The notes beneath the pieces are model-generated. The model was not told where the DNA came from. It ran no database searches and worked only from the letters and a program-made list of their open reading frames with translations. This document shows positions 39,688 through 49,597 of a stretch of 57,479 nt of DNA, piece by piece (the first letter of the stretch is position 1; the number at the start of each line of letters is the position of its first letter). The translations under genes and the position numbers were made by a program. Source of the DNA: Candidatus Woesebacteria bacterium GW2011_GWA1_39_21 (GTDB lineage: Bacteria > Patescibacteriota > Microgenomatia > UBA8517); NCBI GenBank assembly GCA_000993685.1, contig LBWP01000009.1, positions 9,463 through 66,941 on the forward strand, read 5' to 3'.

Positions 39688-39790
39688 GCTGATGTTTTCA
39701 TAACTTATGTTAAGATTATACAGTCCGACTAAGTTTGGCGCAGCACCCTTTTAAACAGGGTTTGTGATAACAAATTTTTTCGGAATAATT

Positions 39791-41305
39791 ATGAGAAATC
39801 CATTTAATGCAATTTTTAGAAAAGAAGCAAAAACGACGCCGCAAAAATCCGATGCTGTTAATGGTAAAAAAGTACCTGTTTACCCAACCTCCTCCGGAAA
39901 TGTTTCAGCTTTTCCGTCAGCTCCCGGATCTGCGGCCGGGTATGAAGAGTACACGTATCAACCAAGACCGAGGACGGGCTTTAAAAAAGTTTCCAAAATT
40001 CTTGTTATGGTTTTGTCCTTTGTAATTGTTTTGCTCCCTTTGGCGTTTCTTTTACTTAAAGGCAATCCCTTTGTTGGTAAAAACGTCGAAAAGAAAGGCG
40101 AAATTACTTGGTGGGTTTTGGGGATGGAGGAGCGCGTTATAAAAAAGATGATTGAAGAGTACCAAGTGAAGAATCCTAAGGCAAAGATTAATCTGATTGT
40201 TCAGTCTGAAGTTGATTACAGAGAGCGTTTAGTAAACAGCCTTAAGGAAAAAAAGGGACCAGATGTTTTTACTATTCACAACAGCTGGGTTCCGATGTTA
40301 ATTGATCAGCTTGATCCAGTTCCAGAAAATGTTTATACCAAGGAGGATTATGCGAAGGATTTCTACCCCGTGGTGGTAAAAGACATGAACACAACAAACG
40401 GAATTGTCGGTATTTCTCTTGAATACGACGCCTTAACACTTTTTGTAAACGAGAGCACCTTTTCTTCGTCGGGCGAAACACCACCGCGGACGTGGGACCA
40501 ATTTACACCCTTGGCAACTAAGCTAACAATTAGAGGTGCAAACAATTTAATTTTACAATCGGGTGCAGCAATGGGGTGGGCAGAGAATGTTGAATACTGG
40601 CCCGAGATAGTCGGTCTTTTGATGCTTCAGAATAAGTCAAATCTTTATTCTCCTGCAACAACTAACGACTTGTCGTCCGGTGCAATCCAGGAATTTGGGA
40701 ACTTCCACAGCGTCTATAAAGTTTGGGATGAGACATTGCCAAAATCGACTGTTGCCTTTGCGGAAGGAAAGGCCGCGATGGTTTTTGCTCCCGCCAGAGC
40801 CGCCTCGGAAATAAAAAAATTGAACCCTAATTTGAACTTCAAAACCGTGATTGTTCCACAAGTGCGGAGAGACGACCCGAATGAACCTGAGTATACCTAT
40901 GCGACATACTGGGTGCAAAGTGTTTGGAACAAATCGGGAGATAAAGATTTGGCGTGGGACTTTTTGAGATTTTTATCCGGTGAAAATTCACTACAGGAAA
41001 TGCATGATACATCCGAGTCCCTGGGTTTGTTGCCAAAAGCCTACCCCCGTATCTCAATGAGAGACAAGTTAATCAACGATAAGATCTTTGGATCTATTGT
41101 TGCTTTGGCGCCGGTGGCATCCTCTTGGTATCTTGCGGACGCAACAAACGACGGCGAAGAAGGGATTAACTCGCTTGTAAATGCAGCTTACAAGAAGGTG
41201 GTTGATCTGGTGTCGATGCGAAAGGGGGGTAACAATACAGCAGTTATTAAGGCATTAACTGCCGAATTGAAAAAAGTACTGAGTGGGTTTAATATTGCGA
41301 ACTAG
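39791..41305 (+). CDS. Membrane-anchored extracellular solute-binding protein (family 1-like)
   Basis: TM then GEITWWVLGMEERVIKKMIEEYQVKNPKAKINLIVQ; FAEGKAAMVFAP; DLAWDFLRFLSG. Confidence 0.85.
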   Translation: MRNPFNAIFRKEAKTTPQKSDAVNGKKVPVYPTSSGNVSAFPSAPGSAAGYEEYTYQPRPRTGFKKVSKILVMVLSFVIVLLPLAFLLLKGNPFVGKNVEKKGEITWWVLGMEERVIKKMIEEYQVKNPKAKINLIVQSEVDYRERLVNSLKEKKGPDVFTIHNSWVPMLIDQLDPVPENVYTKEDYAKDFYPVVVKDMNTTNGIVGISLEYDALTLFVNESTFSSSGETPPRTWDQFTPLATKLTIRGANNLILQSGAAMGWAENVEYWPEIVGLLMLQNKSNLYSPATTNDLSSGAIQEFGNFHSVYKVWDETLPKSTVAFAEGKAAMVFAPARAASEIKKLNPNLNFKTVIVPQVRRDDPNEPEYTYATYWVQSVWNKSGDKDLAWDFLRFLSGENSLQEMHDTSESLGLLPKAYPRISMRDKLINDKIFGSIVALAPVASSWYLADATNDGEEGINSLVNAAYKKVVDLVSMRKGGNNTAVIKALTAELKKVLSGFNIAN

Positions 41306-41321
41306 AGACCATTTTTACTAC

Positions 41322-41351
41322 TTGACAATTGAACACCTTCTTTAATAAAAT
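41322..41351 (+). promoter_or_regulatory. groESL promoter
   Basis: TTGACA (41322-41327), 18 nt, TAAAAT (41346-41351). Confidence 0.65.
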
Positions 41352-41376
41352 AGCACTCGCATAAGATGAATGCTAA
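41350..41376 (+). promoter_or_regulatory. CIRCE (HrcA operator)
   Basis: aTAGCACTC-N9-GAaTGCTAA, one mismatch per arm to TTAGCACTC-N9-GAGTGCTAA. Confidence 0.88.
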
Positions 41377-41380
41377 TGTT

Positions 41381-41692
41381 ATGAAAATAAAAGTTTCCAA
41401 AAAGGTAAATCTTAGTCCGGCTCCAGGATACATTATTGTTATTCCAATGGAAGCACAAGAAAAGACTGCTTCAGGAATATATCTTCCAGATACAGCAAAC
41501 GAGAAACCGCAAAAAGGTAAGGTCTTGGCAGTCGGTGATGATGAAATTACAGATAATGGCACAAAAAGAAAGTCACACGTTAAAGTTGGCGATGTTGTCA
41601 TCTACAAAAAGTGGGGCGGAAACGAAGTAAAAATTGATGGAATGGAATATCTATTTGCAAAGTTTGATGATATCTTAGCTACAGTTGGCTAA
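41381..41692 (+). CDS. groES: Co-chaperonin GroES
   Basis: [45 protein letters not shown]; start 41381 preferred over 41366, which lies in CIRCE. Confidence 0.93.
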   Translation: MKIKVSKKVNLSPAPGYIIVIPMEAQEKTASGIYLPDTANEKPQKGKVLAVGDDEITDNGTKRKSHVKVGDVVIYKKWGGNEVKIDGMEYLFAKFDDILATVG

Positions 41693-41697
41693 AAAAT

Positions 41698-43338
41698 ATG
41701 GCAAAGCAATTAAAATTTGGTGACGACGCAAGACAATCTCTGATGAAAGGGATTGATGTTGTTGCCAAGGCGGTTGTGACAACGCTTGGTCCTAAAGGGA
41801 GGAATATTGCGCTTGACAAAAAATGGGGATCCCCAAATATTGTCCATGATGGGGTTACTGTCGCCAAAGATATTGAACTGAAAGACCCCTTTGAGAATAT
41901 GGGGGCGCAGCTCGTCAAAGAAGCGGCAAGTAAAACAAACGATGTTGCTGGTGACGGTACGACAACGGCAACGCTACTTGCTCAGTCAATTACGGCAGCG
42001 GGGATGAAAAATGTGACTGCGGGCGCAAATCCGATGATTGTCAAAAAGGGAGTGGAAAAAGCCGTTGACGCTATTGTATCTGAGCTGAAAAGAATTGCAA
42101 AACCGATTAAGAAAAAGGAGGAAATTACTCAGGTGGCAACAATATCTGCAGGTGATGAAGCAATTGGGAAAACCATCGCTGAGGCTTTAGACAAGGTTGG
42201 TCGTGACGGTGTTGTCACGGTTGAAGAGGGTAAAGGCTTAACGATCGAAATCGAGTACAAAGAGGGAATGGAGTTTGACAGAGGTTACGCGTCTGCATAT
42301 TTTGTGACCAATCCGGAAAAGATGGAGGCGGAGGTTGAGAACCCATACATTCTTCTAACAGACAAGAAAATTTCTTCGGTTCAGGACTTTTTACCTTTCC
42401 TTGAGAAATTTGTAAAAGTTTCAAAAACTTTGGTTATCATTGCGGATGAGGTTGAGGGTGAAGCGTTGGCAACCTTGGTTGTTAATAAGTTGAAAGGAAC
42501 ATTTAATGTACTTGCTATCAAAGCACCGGGATTTGGTGACAGAAGAAAGGAACTTTTGGAAGACATCGCGGTTCTTACTGGGGGTACAGTACTGGGCGAA
42601 GACACCGGAAGAACTTTTGAAAATCTTGAAGTGTCAGATCTTGGTCAAGCGGAAAAAGTTTGGGCAGACAAGGATAATACAAGAATTATCGGCGGTAAGG
42701 GTGAAACTGCGAAATTAAAAGGTAGAATCAACATGTTAAAAAGACAAGTTGCAGAAACAGACTCCGATTTTGATAGAGAGAAATTGGAGGAAAGACTGGC
42801 AAAACTTTCCGGAGGGGTTGCACAAATTAATGTCGGTGCCGCAACAGAGATTGAATTAAACGACAAAAAGGAAAGAGTGAAAGACGCAGTTGGTGCAACC
42901 AAGGCTGCCGTTGAAGAAGGGATATTACCGGGCGGGGGAATTGCTTTGATTAAGGCTGGGTCAGTATTAGATACTCTAAAATTTGACAACGAAGACGAAA
43001 AGGTTGGTATCGAAATTGTAAAGTCGGCCATTGAAATGCCGCTTCGAATGTTGGCAAGAAATGCCGGGGAAGATGACGGATATGTTTTACGAAAGATTGA
43101 AAGTGCAAAAGACACCGATTATGGCTATAACGCACTAACCGGGGTTTTTGGTTCGATGACCGAATTTGGAATTTTGGATCCTCTTAAAGTAACGCGTTCG
43201 GCACTGCAAAACGCAGCGTCCGTTGCGATGATGGTTCTAACTACGGAGGGCCTTATTACGGACATTCCCGAAGAAAAATCAACTACAGCCGGAATGCCAC
43301 CTGGCGGAATGGGTGGTATGGGCGGAATGGATTACTAA
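41698..43338 (+). CDS. groEL: Chaperonin GroEL
   Basis: [15 protein letters not shown]-terminal [11 protein letters not shown]. Confidence 0.98.
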   Translation: MAKQLKFGDDARQSLMKGIDVVAKAVVTTLGPKGRNIALDKKWGSPNIVHDGVTVAKDIELKDPFENMGAQLVKEAASKTNDVAGDGTTTATLLAQSITAAGMKNVTAGANPMIVKKGVEKAVDAIVSELKRIAKPIKKKEEITQVATISAGDEAIGKTIAEALDKVGRDGVVTVEEGKGLTIEIEYKEGMEFDRGYASAYFVTNPEKMEAEVENPYILLTDKKISSVQDFLPFLEKFVKVSKTLVIIADEVEGEALATLVVNKLKGTFNVLAIKAPGFGDRRKELLEDIAVLTGGTVLGEDTGRTFENLEVSDLGQAEKVWADKDNTRIIGGKGETAKLKGRINMLKRQVAETDSDFDREKLEERLAKLSGGVAQINVGAATEIELNDKKERVKDAVGATKAAVEEGILPGGGIALIKAGSVLDTLKFDNEDEKVGIEIVKSAIEMPLRMLARNAGEDDGYVLRKIESAKDTDYGYNALTGVFGSMTEFGILDPLKVTRSALQNAASVAMMVLTTEGLITDIPEEKSTTAGMPPGGMGGMGGMDY

Positions 43339-43391
43339 AAAATTTCTAATTACTAATTCCTAATTTCTAAACACTTCAATATAATCAGCTC

Positions 43392-44057
43392 ATGTGGAAA
43401 GATGCGGAAGTATTCCTACTTTCTGATAGGTATGTTGCTCCATTGGTTAAAAAGTATGGTCATTGTACTTTAAAACCAAGGCAGAAAAAATATTACTTTG
43501 AAGATCTGGTTGATGCAATTGTTCAACAGCAACTTTCGATGAAAGCCGCCTCAGCAATCTTCAACCGACTCAAAGAGGTAATTGAAAAACAAGAAGCAAA
43601 GTATGAAAAAGAACTCAAAAACGAAATCCACAAATGGAGAAATACTACAACAAAAAGTGTTGAAATTACCGCCGGAAAGTTGATTGTAATTTCTGATACT
43701 AAGATGCGGACTTGCGGTTTGTCGAGACCAAAAGTGGTCTATTTAAAAGATCTGTCTCAACGAGTACACGACAAAAGATTGAAAATAACACTTTTGCATA
43801 AACTGTCCGATGATGAAATTATCAAAAACCTGACTGAAATTAAAGGAATAGGAGAGTGGACGGCACACATGTTTTTAATGTTTACTTTGTGTCGACCCGA
43901 CATTTTTCCGTCTGGCGACCTGGGTTTGCGGAATGCTTTTTCTAAAGTAATAAAAAAGGGGCTGGATCAAAAACAAATGGAGAAGTTTGCTTTACGTTGG
44001 AAACCGTTTCGTACAATTGCCAGTTGGTACATTTGGAAAACGTTGGAAAACAACTAG
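43392..44057 (+). CDS. HhH-GPD / AlkA-like DNA glycosylase
   Basis: LVDAIVQQQLSMKAASAIFNRL; LTEIKGIGEWTAHMFLMFTLCRPDIFPSGDLGLRNAF. Confidence 0.88.
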   Translation: MWKDAEVFLLSDRYVAPLVKKYGHCTLKPRQKKYYFEDLVDAIVQQQLSMKAASAIFNRLKEVIEKQEAKYEKELKNEIHKWRNTTTKSVEITAGKLIVISDTKMRTCGLSRPKVVYLKDLSQRVHDKRLKITLLHKLSDDEIIKNLTEIKGIGEWTAHMFLMFTLCRPDIFPSGDLGLRNAFSKVIKKGLDQKQMEKFALRWKPFRTIASWYIWKTLENN

Positions 44058-44157
44058 TCGCGTATTACTTTGTGTTAAATAACTAATGGTTGATAACAAC
44101 ACTTCATGAAAGAAAAAACCCTTGTATTGCATCGATAATTGTAGTAGTTATGTGCTT

Positions 44158-44604
44158 ATGAGTGTAGAGTTGAGAGAAGTCAGAAAACCTGATTACGAAG
44201 GAGTAATTTTTTTAATACACCACGACGGGAAAGTATTACTGGAACGAAGGAATAACCCGGATAAGGTTTATTATGGTTATACAATAATACCAGCAGGTAA
44301 AGTTAAAAAGGAAGAAAATGAATCGTTCATAGATGCTGTGAGAAGGGAGATAAAAGAAGAGTGCGACATTACCCCCGGCGAGTTGATTAATCTGGACACA
44401 TTTCTTCAAATATCGATATCAAATCATTTTTATAGAACAACCGCTTTTTTAGTAACAGATTATAAAGGTAGGGTAAGAAATGTTGAAGGCAAATCGGAAC
44501 ATATCTGGGTGAATATCAACAAAGCTTCTGAGATGCTGCCGTTTGCTGACTCAAAACATGTGATCAATTTAGCTAAAGATTACTTACTTCGGCAAAACAG
44601 TTAA
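44158..44604 (+). CDS. NUDIX hydrolase
   Basis: Nudix box-like IIPAGKVKKEENESFIDAVRREIKEECDITPGEL. Confidence 0.88.
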   Translation: MSVELREVRKPDYEGVIFLIHHDGKVLLERRNNPDKVYYGYTIIPAGKVKKEENESFIDAVRREIKEECDITPGELINLDTFLQISISNHFYRTTAFLVTDYKGRVRNVEGKSEHIWVNINKASEMLPFADSKHVINLAKDYLLRQNS

Positions 44605-45324
44605 GGGATTAAAAGGTTTACCATTGTCTCTTATCTCAAGATGTAGATGATCCCCCGATGCGTGTCCGGAGGCACCCATTAAACCAATGATCACATCTGT
44701 TGTCACTTCTTGATTTGGTTTGACCAAAATTTTTGAAAGATGGGCATAAAGTGAAGTAATCTTATTTCCGTGGTTGATAAGAATTGCGTTACCATAGGCA
44801 TATTTGGAGTAGCTGACGTCCTCAACAACACCGTCCATTATTGGTCGGACTGGATCGCCGGTTACCCCATCAAAATCTAAGCCTGGATGAAAAACCTTGT
44901 AACCTTGTGTGATGACTATTTTCCCCACAGGATATTGGATACTTTTCTTGGTTTCCAAGACAAATGGCGCTTTGGTGATAAAACTTTCATCAGGGGTAAC
45001 CTTTTCATCATAAGGAAACTGCACGAGGGATGTTGAGAGAAAAAGTGCTGCTAAATTTATTCCGATAACTTTTTGGGTCTTGTTATTTTCAAAAACCAAT
45101 CTGAAAACTCTGGAAACACGGTTGCCTTTTTTGACACCGCGGAGCGTATTTATCGCTAAGAAAAAAACTCCGACTTCGTGAGTTAACCAACGCTTAAGTT
45201 TCAAAACAGTAAACTTGCCCCCGTTGGATAAAGACATAAACCAAGATAGGCCTTGATATGAGGCTTTGCTGTCAGCTGCCGTTTTTTGAGAACGAAGCCG
45301 ACGTTTTTTAGTTATTTTTCTCAT
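44584..45324 (-). CDS. M23-family (LytM) peptidase, membrane-anchored
   Basis: KVFHPGLDFDGVTGDPVRPIMDGVVEDVSYSKYAYGNAILINHGNKITSLYAHLSKI...SGHASGDHLHLEIRDNGKPFNPLTVL. Confidence 0.92.
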   Translation of the reverse strand: MRKITKKRRLRSQKTAADSKASYQGLSWFMSLSNGGKFTVLKLKRWLTHEVGVFFLAINTLRGVKKGNRVSRVFRLVFENNKTQKVIGINLAALFLSTSLVQFPYDEKVTPDESFITKAPFVLETKKSIQYPVGKIVITQGYKVFHPGLDFDGVTGDPVRPIMDGVVEDVSYSKYAYGNAILINHGNKITSLYAHLSKILVKPNQEVTTDVIIGLMGASGHASGDHLHLEIRDNGKPFNPLTVLPK

Positions 45325-45397
45325 ACTCCCCGAGATTCCTTCCCCGGGGCGATGTTTTAAATCAAACCCTAACTTTCAGATGCTTTGAAAAAAACTA

Positions 45398-45412
45398 CCA
45401 CGTTAGACGTGG
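45398..45412. repeat. Short palindrome CCACGT-TAG-ACGTGG
   Basis: Perfect 6-bp stem in the 45.3-45.8 kb non-coding region. Confidence 0.5.
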
Positions 45413-45661
45413 CAGGTGGCCGGATTTACACCGACCGTGGCATGTTTTAAACTATTAAACTAGCCAACAAAAAATCCCGCTATTAAGCGAGATCTCGCAA
45501 TTGTACACTGTGAAATTGCAAAAAGCAAGTTTGTAATATATCCGAAAGATGAAATATTAAATAGCAAACTGGAAGATGTGCCATTTTTGTAAAAACGCTT
45601 ATCTTGTGAGAGTTAAGCCTATATGCTAGTATTTTAATGATTTATTCAAACTTCGCCAAAA

Positions 45662-45798
45662 CCGTGGACTCTTAGTCCACGGATGAAAGGGAGGAGTAAT
45701 CAAATGGTTCGGCCAGCTCACCATCTTAAGTAAAAACTGAAGGACTTGTTGAGCCCAAAGGGCGAGAATACCGAGGACTCGCCCTTAGGTAGTTTATT
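45662..45798 (+). ncRNA. IS605-end/omega-RNA-like element A (5' hairpin plus scaffold-like 3' part), no tnpB
   Basis: CCGTGGACTCTTAGTCCACGG hairpin; AAGGGCGAGAATACC...TTAGGTAGTTTAT shared with 49542-49597. Confidence 0.45.
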
Positions 45799-45829
45799 CT
45801 GCAAGGTATTTCTAACCGGCAGTGGAGCT

Positions 45830-46054
45830 ATGAGAGGAATTTTAAAATATCTTTCTTCGCAAAACGGCAGAACCGCAAGGTTTCTTACCGGGGCGGTACT
45901 TATTTCTGCCGGACTGTTTGTTTCGCCAATAATGATTGTTGTCGGACTGTTACCTTTTTTTGCAGCCATTTTTGATGTCTGTCTTTTCGCTCCCTTTTTT
46001 AAACTTCCTTTTGAAGGAGAGAAGCTGCGCGATGAGCTTTCAGATAAACGTTAA
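45830..46054 (+). CDS. Small membrane protein, DUF2892-like
   Basis: NGRTARFLTGAVLISAGLFVSPIMIVVGLLPFFAAIFDVCLFAPFF. Confidence 0.65.
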   Translation: MRGILKYLSSQNGRTARFLTGAVLISAGLFVSPIMIVVGLLPFFAAIFDVCLFAPFFKLPFEGEKLRDELSDKR

Positions 46055-46104
46055 GGAGGTCTTTTTCTAGATTAATTATCGATGACGTCGTAAAATACTT
46101 ACCT

Positions 46105-46920
46105 ATGGTAACGAAACTTAAGTCCAAAGAAGAATCTTTTGATATTCATCTGCCTCTAAATGGGAACGCCCTATTGGAAAAGACGCTTTATAATATCAAT
46201 TTAAATGTTGAAATAAGAACCCTCTGGAAGGTAATTAATGTAAATGCCATAGAAAGATTGGGAATGAGTGACCACGGACCCGTACATTTCCAGATTGTAG
46301 CTAATATTGCTTTAAGGCTTGCAAGGCTACTGCAGGATGCGGGTGTGAAGATGTCGATTACTAAAAACTACGATTTGTCTGATGATTATGCGGAGGTGGT
46401 TGTCCTATGTGCAAGCCTTTTCCACGATTTGGGTATGAGTATTGAAAGAGAGGGGCACGAAACCTTTAGTCTGATTCTTGCAAATAACATTTTAAGAGAG
46501 ACACTCTCTTTTTTGCCGCTTAAGGAAAAAACGATTGTTGCATCAGAAATTCTTCATGCAATTATCAGCCACCGGGCTGGGGGCAGACCACTAACGATTG
46601 AAGCGGGAATAGTAAGAGTTGCGGATGCTCTCGACATGAGTGAGGGCAGATCTCGCATTCCTTATGAAGCGGGTGAAGTTAATATTCATTCCGTTTCAGC
46701 TGCTGCGATTGATAAGGTGGAAATTAGAAAAGGAAAAGAAAAGCCGATTTTAGTAAATATTATGATGAACAATTCAGCGGGGATTTTCCAGATAGATGAT
46801 CTTTTGAAAAGTAAAGTCAAAGGCTCTGGATTGGAAAAATTTATCGATGTTATTGCGACGATGTCGGAAAAAGGAGAGAAAAAACTGATTGATAAACTAA
46901 GTTTTAAAGAAGAGGTTTAA
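46105..46920 (+). CDS. HD-domain phosphohydrolase-like protein
   Basis: DHGPVHFQIVANIALRLARLL...VVLCASLFHDLGMSIEREGHE. Confidence 0.75.
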   Translation: MVTKLKSKEESFDIHLPLNGNALLEKTLYNINLNVEIRTLWKVINVNAIERLGMSDHGPVHFQIVANIALRLARLLQDAGVKMSITKNYDLSDDYAEVVVLCASLFHDLGMSIEREGHETFSLILANNILRETLSFLPLKEKTIVASEILHAIISHRAGGRPLTIEAGIVRVADALDMSEGRSRIPYEAGEVNIHSVSAAAIDKVEIRKGKEKPILVNIMMNNSAGIFQIDDLLKSKVKGSGLEKFIDVIATMSEKGEKKLIDKLSFKEEV

Positions 46921-46992
46921 AATTAAATAGCAGTTCACCATCACCAACCCCGATAGAATTCAATCTAAAATCTAAAGACGATGTCTTTTTGA

Positions 46993-47063
46993 GGCCGGAA
47001 GGGGAATCGAACCCCTGCATCGCGGTTTTGCAGACCGCAGCGTTTCCACTTCGCCATCCGGCC
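46993..47063 (-). tRNA. tRNA-Cys (GCA)
   Basis: GGCCGGATGGCGAAGTGGAAACGCTGCGGTCTGCAAAACCGC...GGTTCGATTCCCCTTCCGGCC; anticodon loop CTGCAAA. Confidence 0.93.
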
Positions 47064-47290
47064 AAATCTAAATGCAAGCAGTATTTTATCATACCGACCC
47101 TGAGAGTGTAAGATAGCTACTAGAACCGTTTCAACGAATCTGAAAGTGAAGTTACATTGTCTGAAATCGTGTGTGTCAGTCCGGGAGAGCTTGCCGTGAT
47201 TGACGCTTTGGTAGCGGTAAATCTAAACACAAGGCCGCTAACTCAAGATAAGATTACCAAACTTTGTTTCGAATATTGTAATATTAAAAA

Positions 47291-48694
47291 GTGAAAAAAA
47301 CTTATTTGCTAGTAGGGCTTTTCATAATTTTAGTTTTCTTTACTCGTTTTTATAATCTCTCCAACACCGCCCAGTTTGCAGAAGATGAAGCTGGATTTTT
47401 GGTAAGAGTACACCAGATTTATGTTGAGAAGAAGATTACGCTGGTTGGGCAAGTGAACGAATTCGGAACCAAAGTTTTTAGCTCGTCGACAGTTTATATG
47501 CTTTTGCCATTTGCAATCTGGGGTAAGTTTGATCCGGTGAGTATCTGTTATGGCGCAGCATTTTACGGAGTCCTCACAGTATTTGTACTTTTGTATTTGG
47601 TAAAGATTGTTAATGTGAAATTATTACCCTTGGCGGCCTTGCTTTTACTTGTGTTCTATCCACTTGTGCGGATGGGGCGTTGGGCTTGGAATCCCAATTT
47701 CATTCCACTTTGGCTTGGCATGGCGTTAGTTTTTTATTTTAAGAACAAGAATTGGTCATACTTTTTTTCCGGGATTTGTCTCGGACTATCTGTCCACCAA
47801 CACTATTACGCAGTGTTTACTTCTCTGGCGTTTATTGGTTTGGCCTCCGTTGGTCAATTAATTCAAAAAAACATTCTTAAACCATTTCTACTTTCGCTTG
47901 CTTTTGTGTTAGCTCTTGCACCATTTGTTATTTTTGACTTGCGCCACCCGCCGGGAATCTTTTTGCATGGTGCCTCGAGCCATGTTCAAGCTTTAAACCT
48001 GATTCACTTTTTTGATAACCTGTTTAGCTACACATTCGATACAATGAAATATTACACACAGAATTCGGCTTTGGCGATAGTTGCCCTTTTTACCACATTG
48101 GCCTTGTTTCTTTCTGATCTTTCAAAACAGAAAAAAACGCTTCTGTTTTTTGTTCCGGTTGTCTTACAAGTGGTCTTTATGTCGCTTATCGGATCGTACT
48201 TTCCCCACTATTTTTTTTCAATAATTCCGTTTTTTTTGGTCTGGCTGTTTTATAAGCGGGAAAAAGGGAACGTTTTTGTCTATGTTATCAGCATCTGCCT
48301 AGTTGTCGGCGGAATTTTATCTATACAACACCAACTGAAAGACTCTCCAGTTGAACCGGATCTGGCAACAGCGAAAGCAATTGACACTATTTTGAAAAAG
48401 CAGATTACAAATAATTATTTGAAAAATGTCAACATTGCCACGCTTGCCAGTCCCGACCCCGTAACTCAAGCCGAAAAATATCGCAGTCTGCTTTTGGTCC
48501 CCGATAACCTATCCGTAATGACACACGATGAATATTTCAGAAACGATTTTTTGTTTGTCATCTCAACGTCACCCGAGGGTAGGGTCAGAAGCGATCCCGC
48601 AGCCGAAATGACTAATTTCCGTGGTGGTACGCTTTTGGGTACTTGGGTAGCAGGTGATGGCTCGTGGCGTGTTTACTTGTTTGCAAGGGGATAA
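47291..48694 (+). CDS. Polytopic glycosyltransferase (GT39/ArnT-like)
   Basis: FAEDEAGFLVRVHQIYVE motif after first TM; multiple TM helices; GTG start. Confidence 0.65.
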   Translation: MKKTYLLVGLFIILVFFTRFYNLSNTAQFAEDEAGFLVRVHQIYVEKKITLVGQVNEFGTKVFSSSTVYMLLPFAIWGKFDPVSICYGAAFYGVLTVFVLLYLVKIVNVKLLPLAALLLLVFYPLVRMGRWAWNPNFIPLWLGMALVFYFKNKNWSYFFSGICLGLSVHQHYYAVFTSLAFIGLASVGQLIQKNILKPFLLSLAFVLALAPFVIFDLRHPPGIFLHGASSHVQALNLIHFFDNLFSYTFDTMKYYTQNSALAIVALFTTLALFLSDLSKQKKTLLFFVPVVLQVVFMSLIGSYFPHYFFSIIPFFLVWLFYKREKGNVFVYVISICLVVGGILSIQHQLKDSPVEPDLATAKAIDTILKKQITNNYLKNVNIATLASPDPVTQAEKYRSLLLVPDNLSVMTHDEYFRNDFLFVISTSPEGRVRSDPAAEMTNFRGGTLLGTWVAGDGSWRVYLFARG

Positions 48695-49440
48695 TGAAAA
48701 AAAAGACGATTATTGAAAAGACTCTTGGCATTAAAGGCGACTATCAGTACAAAGCGTTGCGGAGCCATAACTATTTGCAAGCAAATTGGCATGCAAATAA
48801 GCTATTAGCGTTAGAAGAGCTTATCAATCTGTATCAACCGGAGGCGGTTCTTGATCTGGGAGCGGGTTCGGGAAACTTTGAACTGAAATTTTACAAAAAA
48901 ATTAAGAGGGTCGTCGCCGTTGATTACAACGAGGATGCATTGAATTTTCTAAGAAAGAAAATGAAAGAGGCGTCAATACGAAACGTTAAAACTTACTTGC
49001 TAGATTTAGTTAACCTTCCCAAGAACAATAAACACGGAAAATTTGACATGATTATCATGGTTGATGTTGCCGAACATTTACGCCGCAAAGATTTTGTGAA
49101 AATTATTAGTGCGTTTAAGAAATTGCTGAATAAAGATGGAAAAGTTGTAATTATTACACCAAATTACCAAAGTCTTTGGCCGATAATCGAGAAGGCAATC
49201 GATGCGTTTACTCAAATTCCGCACCTGGAAGACATGCAGCATATTACCAAGTTTACGCCGGCCAACTTGAAACAAATGTTTATCTCCGAAGGTTTTCGTC
49301 AAGTTAATTTTTCAACCTTCAACAACTTTTCGTTTATGTTCCCGTCTAAAATACTTTCGTCTTATTTTTGTGGACTGGAGCTAAAAATGGCTTTTCCATG
49401 GGGAAACTTAATCGAAGCTGTATTTGAAATTGAGCTGTGA
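48694..49440 (+). CDS. Class I SAM-dependent methyltransferase
   Basis: EAVLDLGAGSGNFELKFYK; FDMIIMVDVAEHL. Confidence 0.85.
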   Translation: MKKKTIIEKTLGIKGDYQYKALRSHNYLQANWHANKLLALEELINLYQPEAVLDLGAGSGNFELKFYKKIKRVVAVDYNEDALNFLRKKMKEASIRNVKTYLLDLVNLPKNNKHGKFDMIIMVDVAEHLRRKDFVKIISAFKKLLNKDGKVVIITPNYQSLWPIIEKAIDAFTQIPHLEDMQHITKFTPANLKQMFISEGFRQVNFSTFNNFSFMFPSKILSSYFCGLELKMAFPWGNLIEAVFEIEL

Positions 49441-49541
49441 TAGTAAGTGTTTTTTTATCATGTAGTTTGCAAATACCAGAACTATCAATCCATGGCCTGT
49501 CTGTCTACGTAGGTAAAAGCAGGCAGAAGTGTTTGGGTGAA

Positions 49542-49597
49542 ACTTGTAGATCCCGAAGGGCGAGAATACCAAGGGGCTTTACCATAGGTAGTTTATC
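49542..49597 (+). ncRNA. IS605-end/omega-RNA-like scaffold B, no tnpB
   Basis: ACTTGTAGATCCCGAAGGGCGAGAATACCAAGGGGCTTTACCATAGGTAGTTTATC. Confidence 0.4.

Noticed and set aside
45472-45492. Minus-strand terminator CTCGCTTAATAGCGGGATTTTTT
   Set aside because: Plausible stem and T-run, but no minus-strand gene directly upstream; it may be part of the repeat-rich non-coding region.
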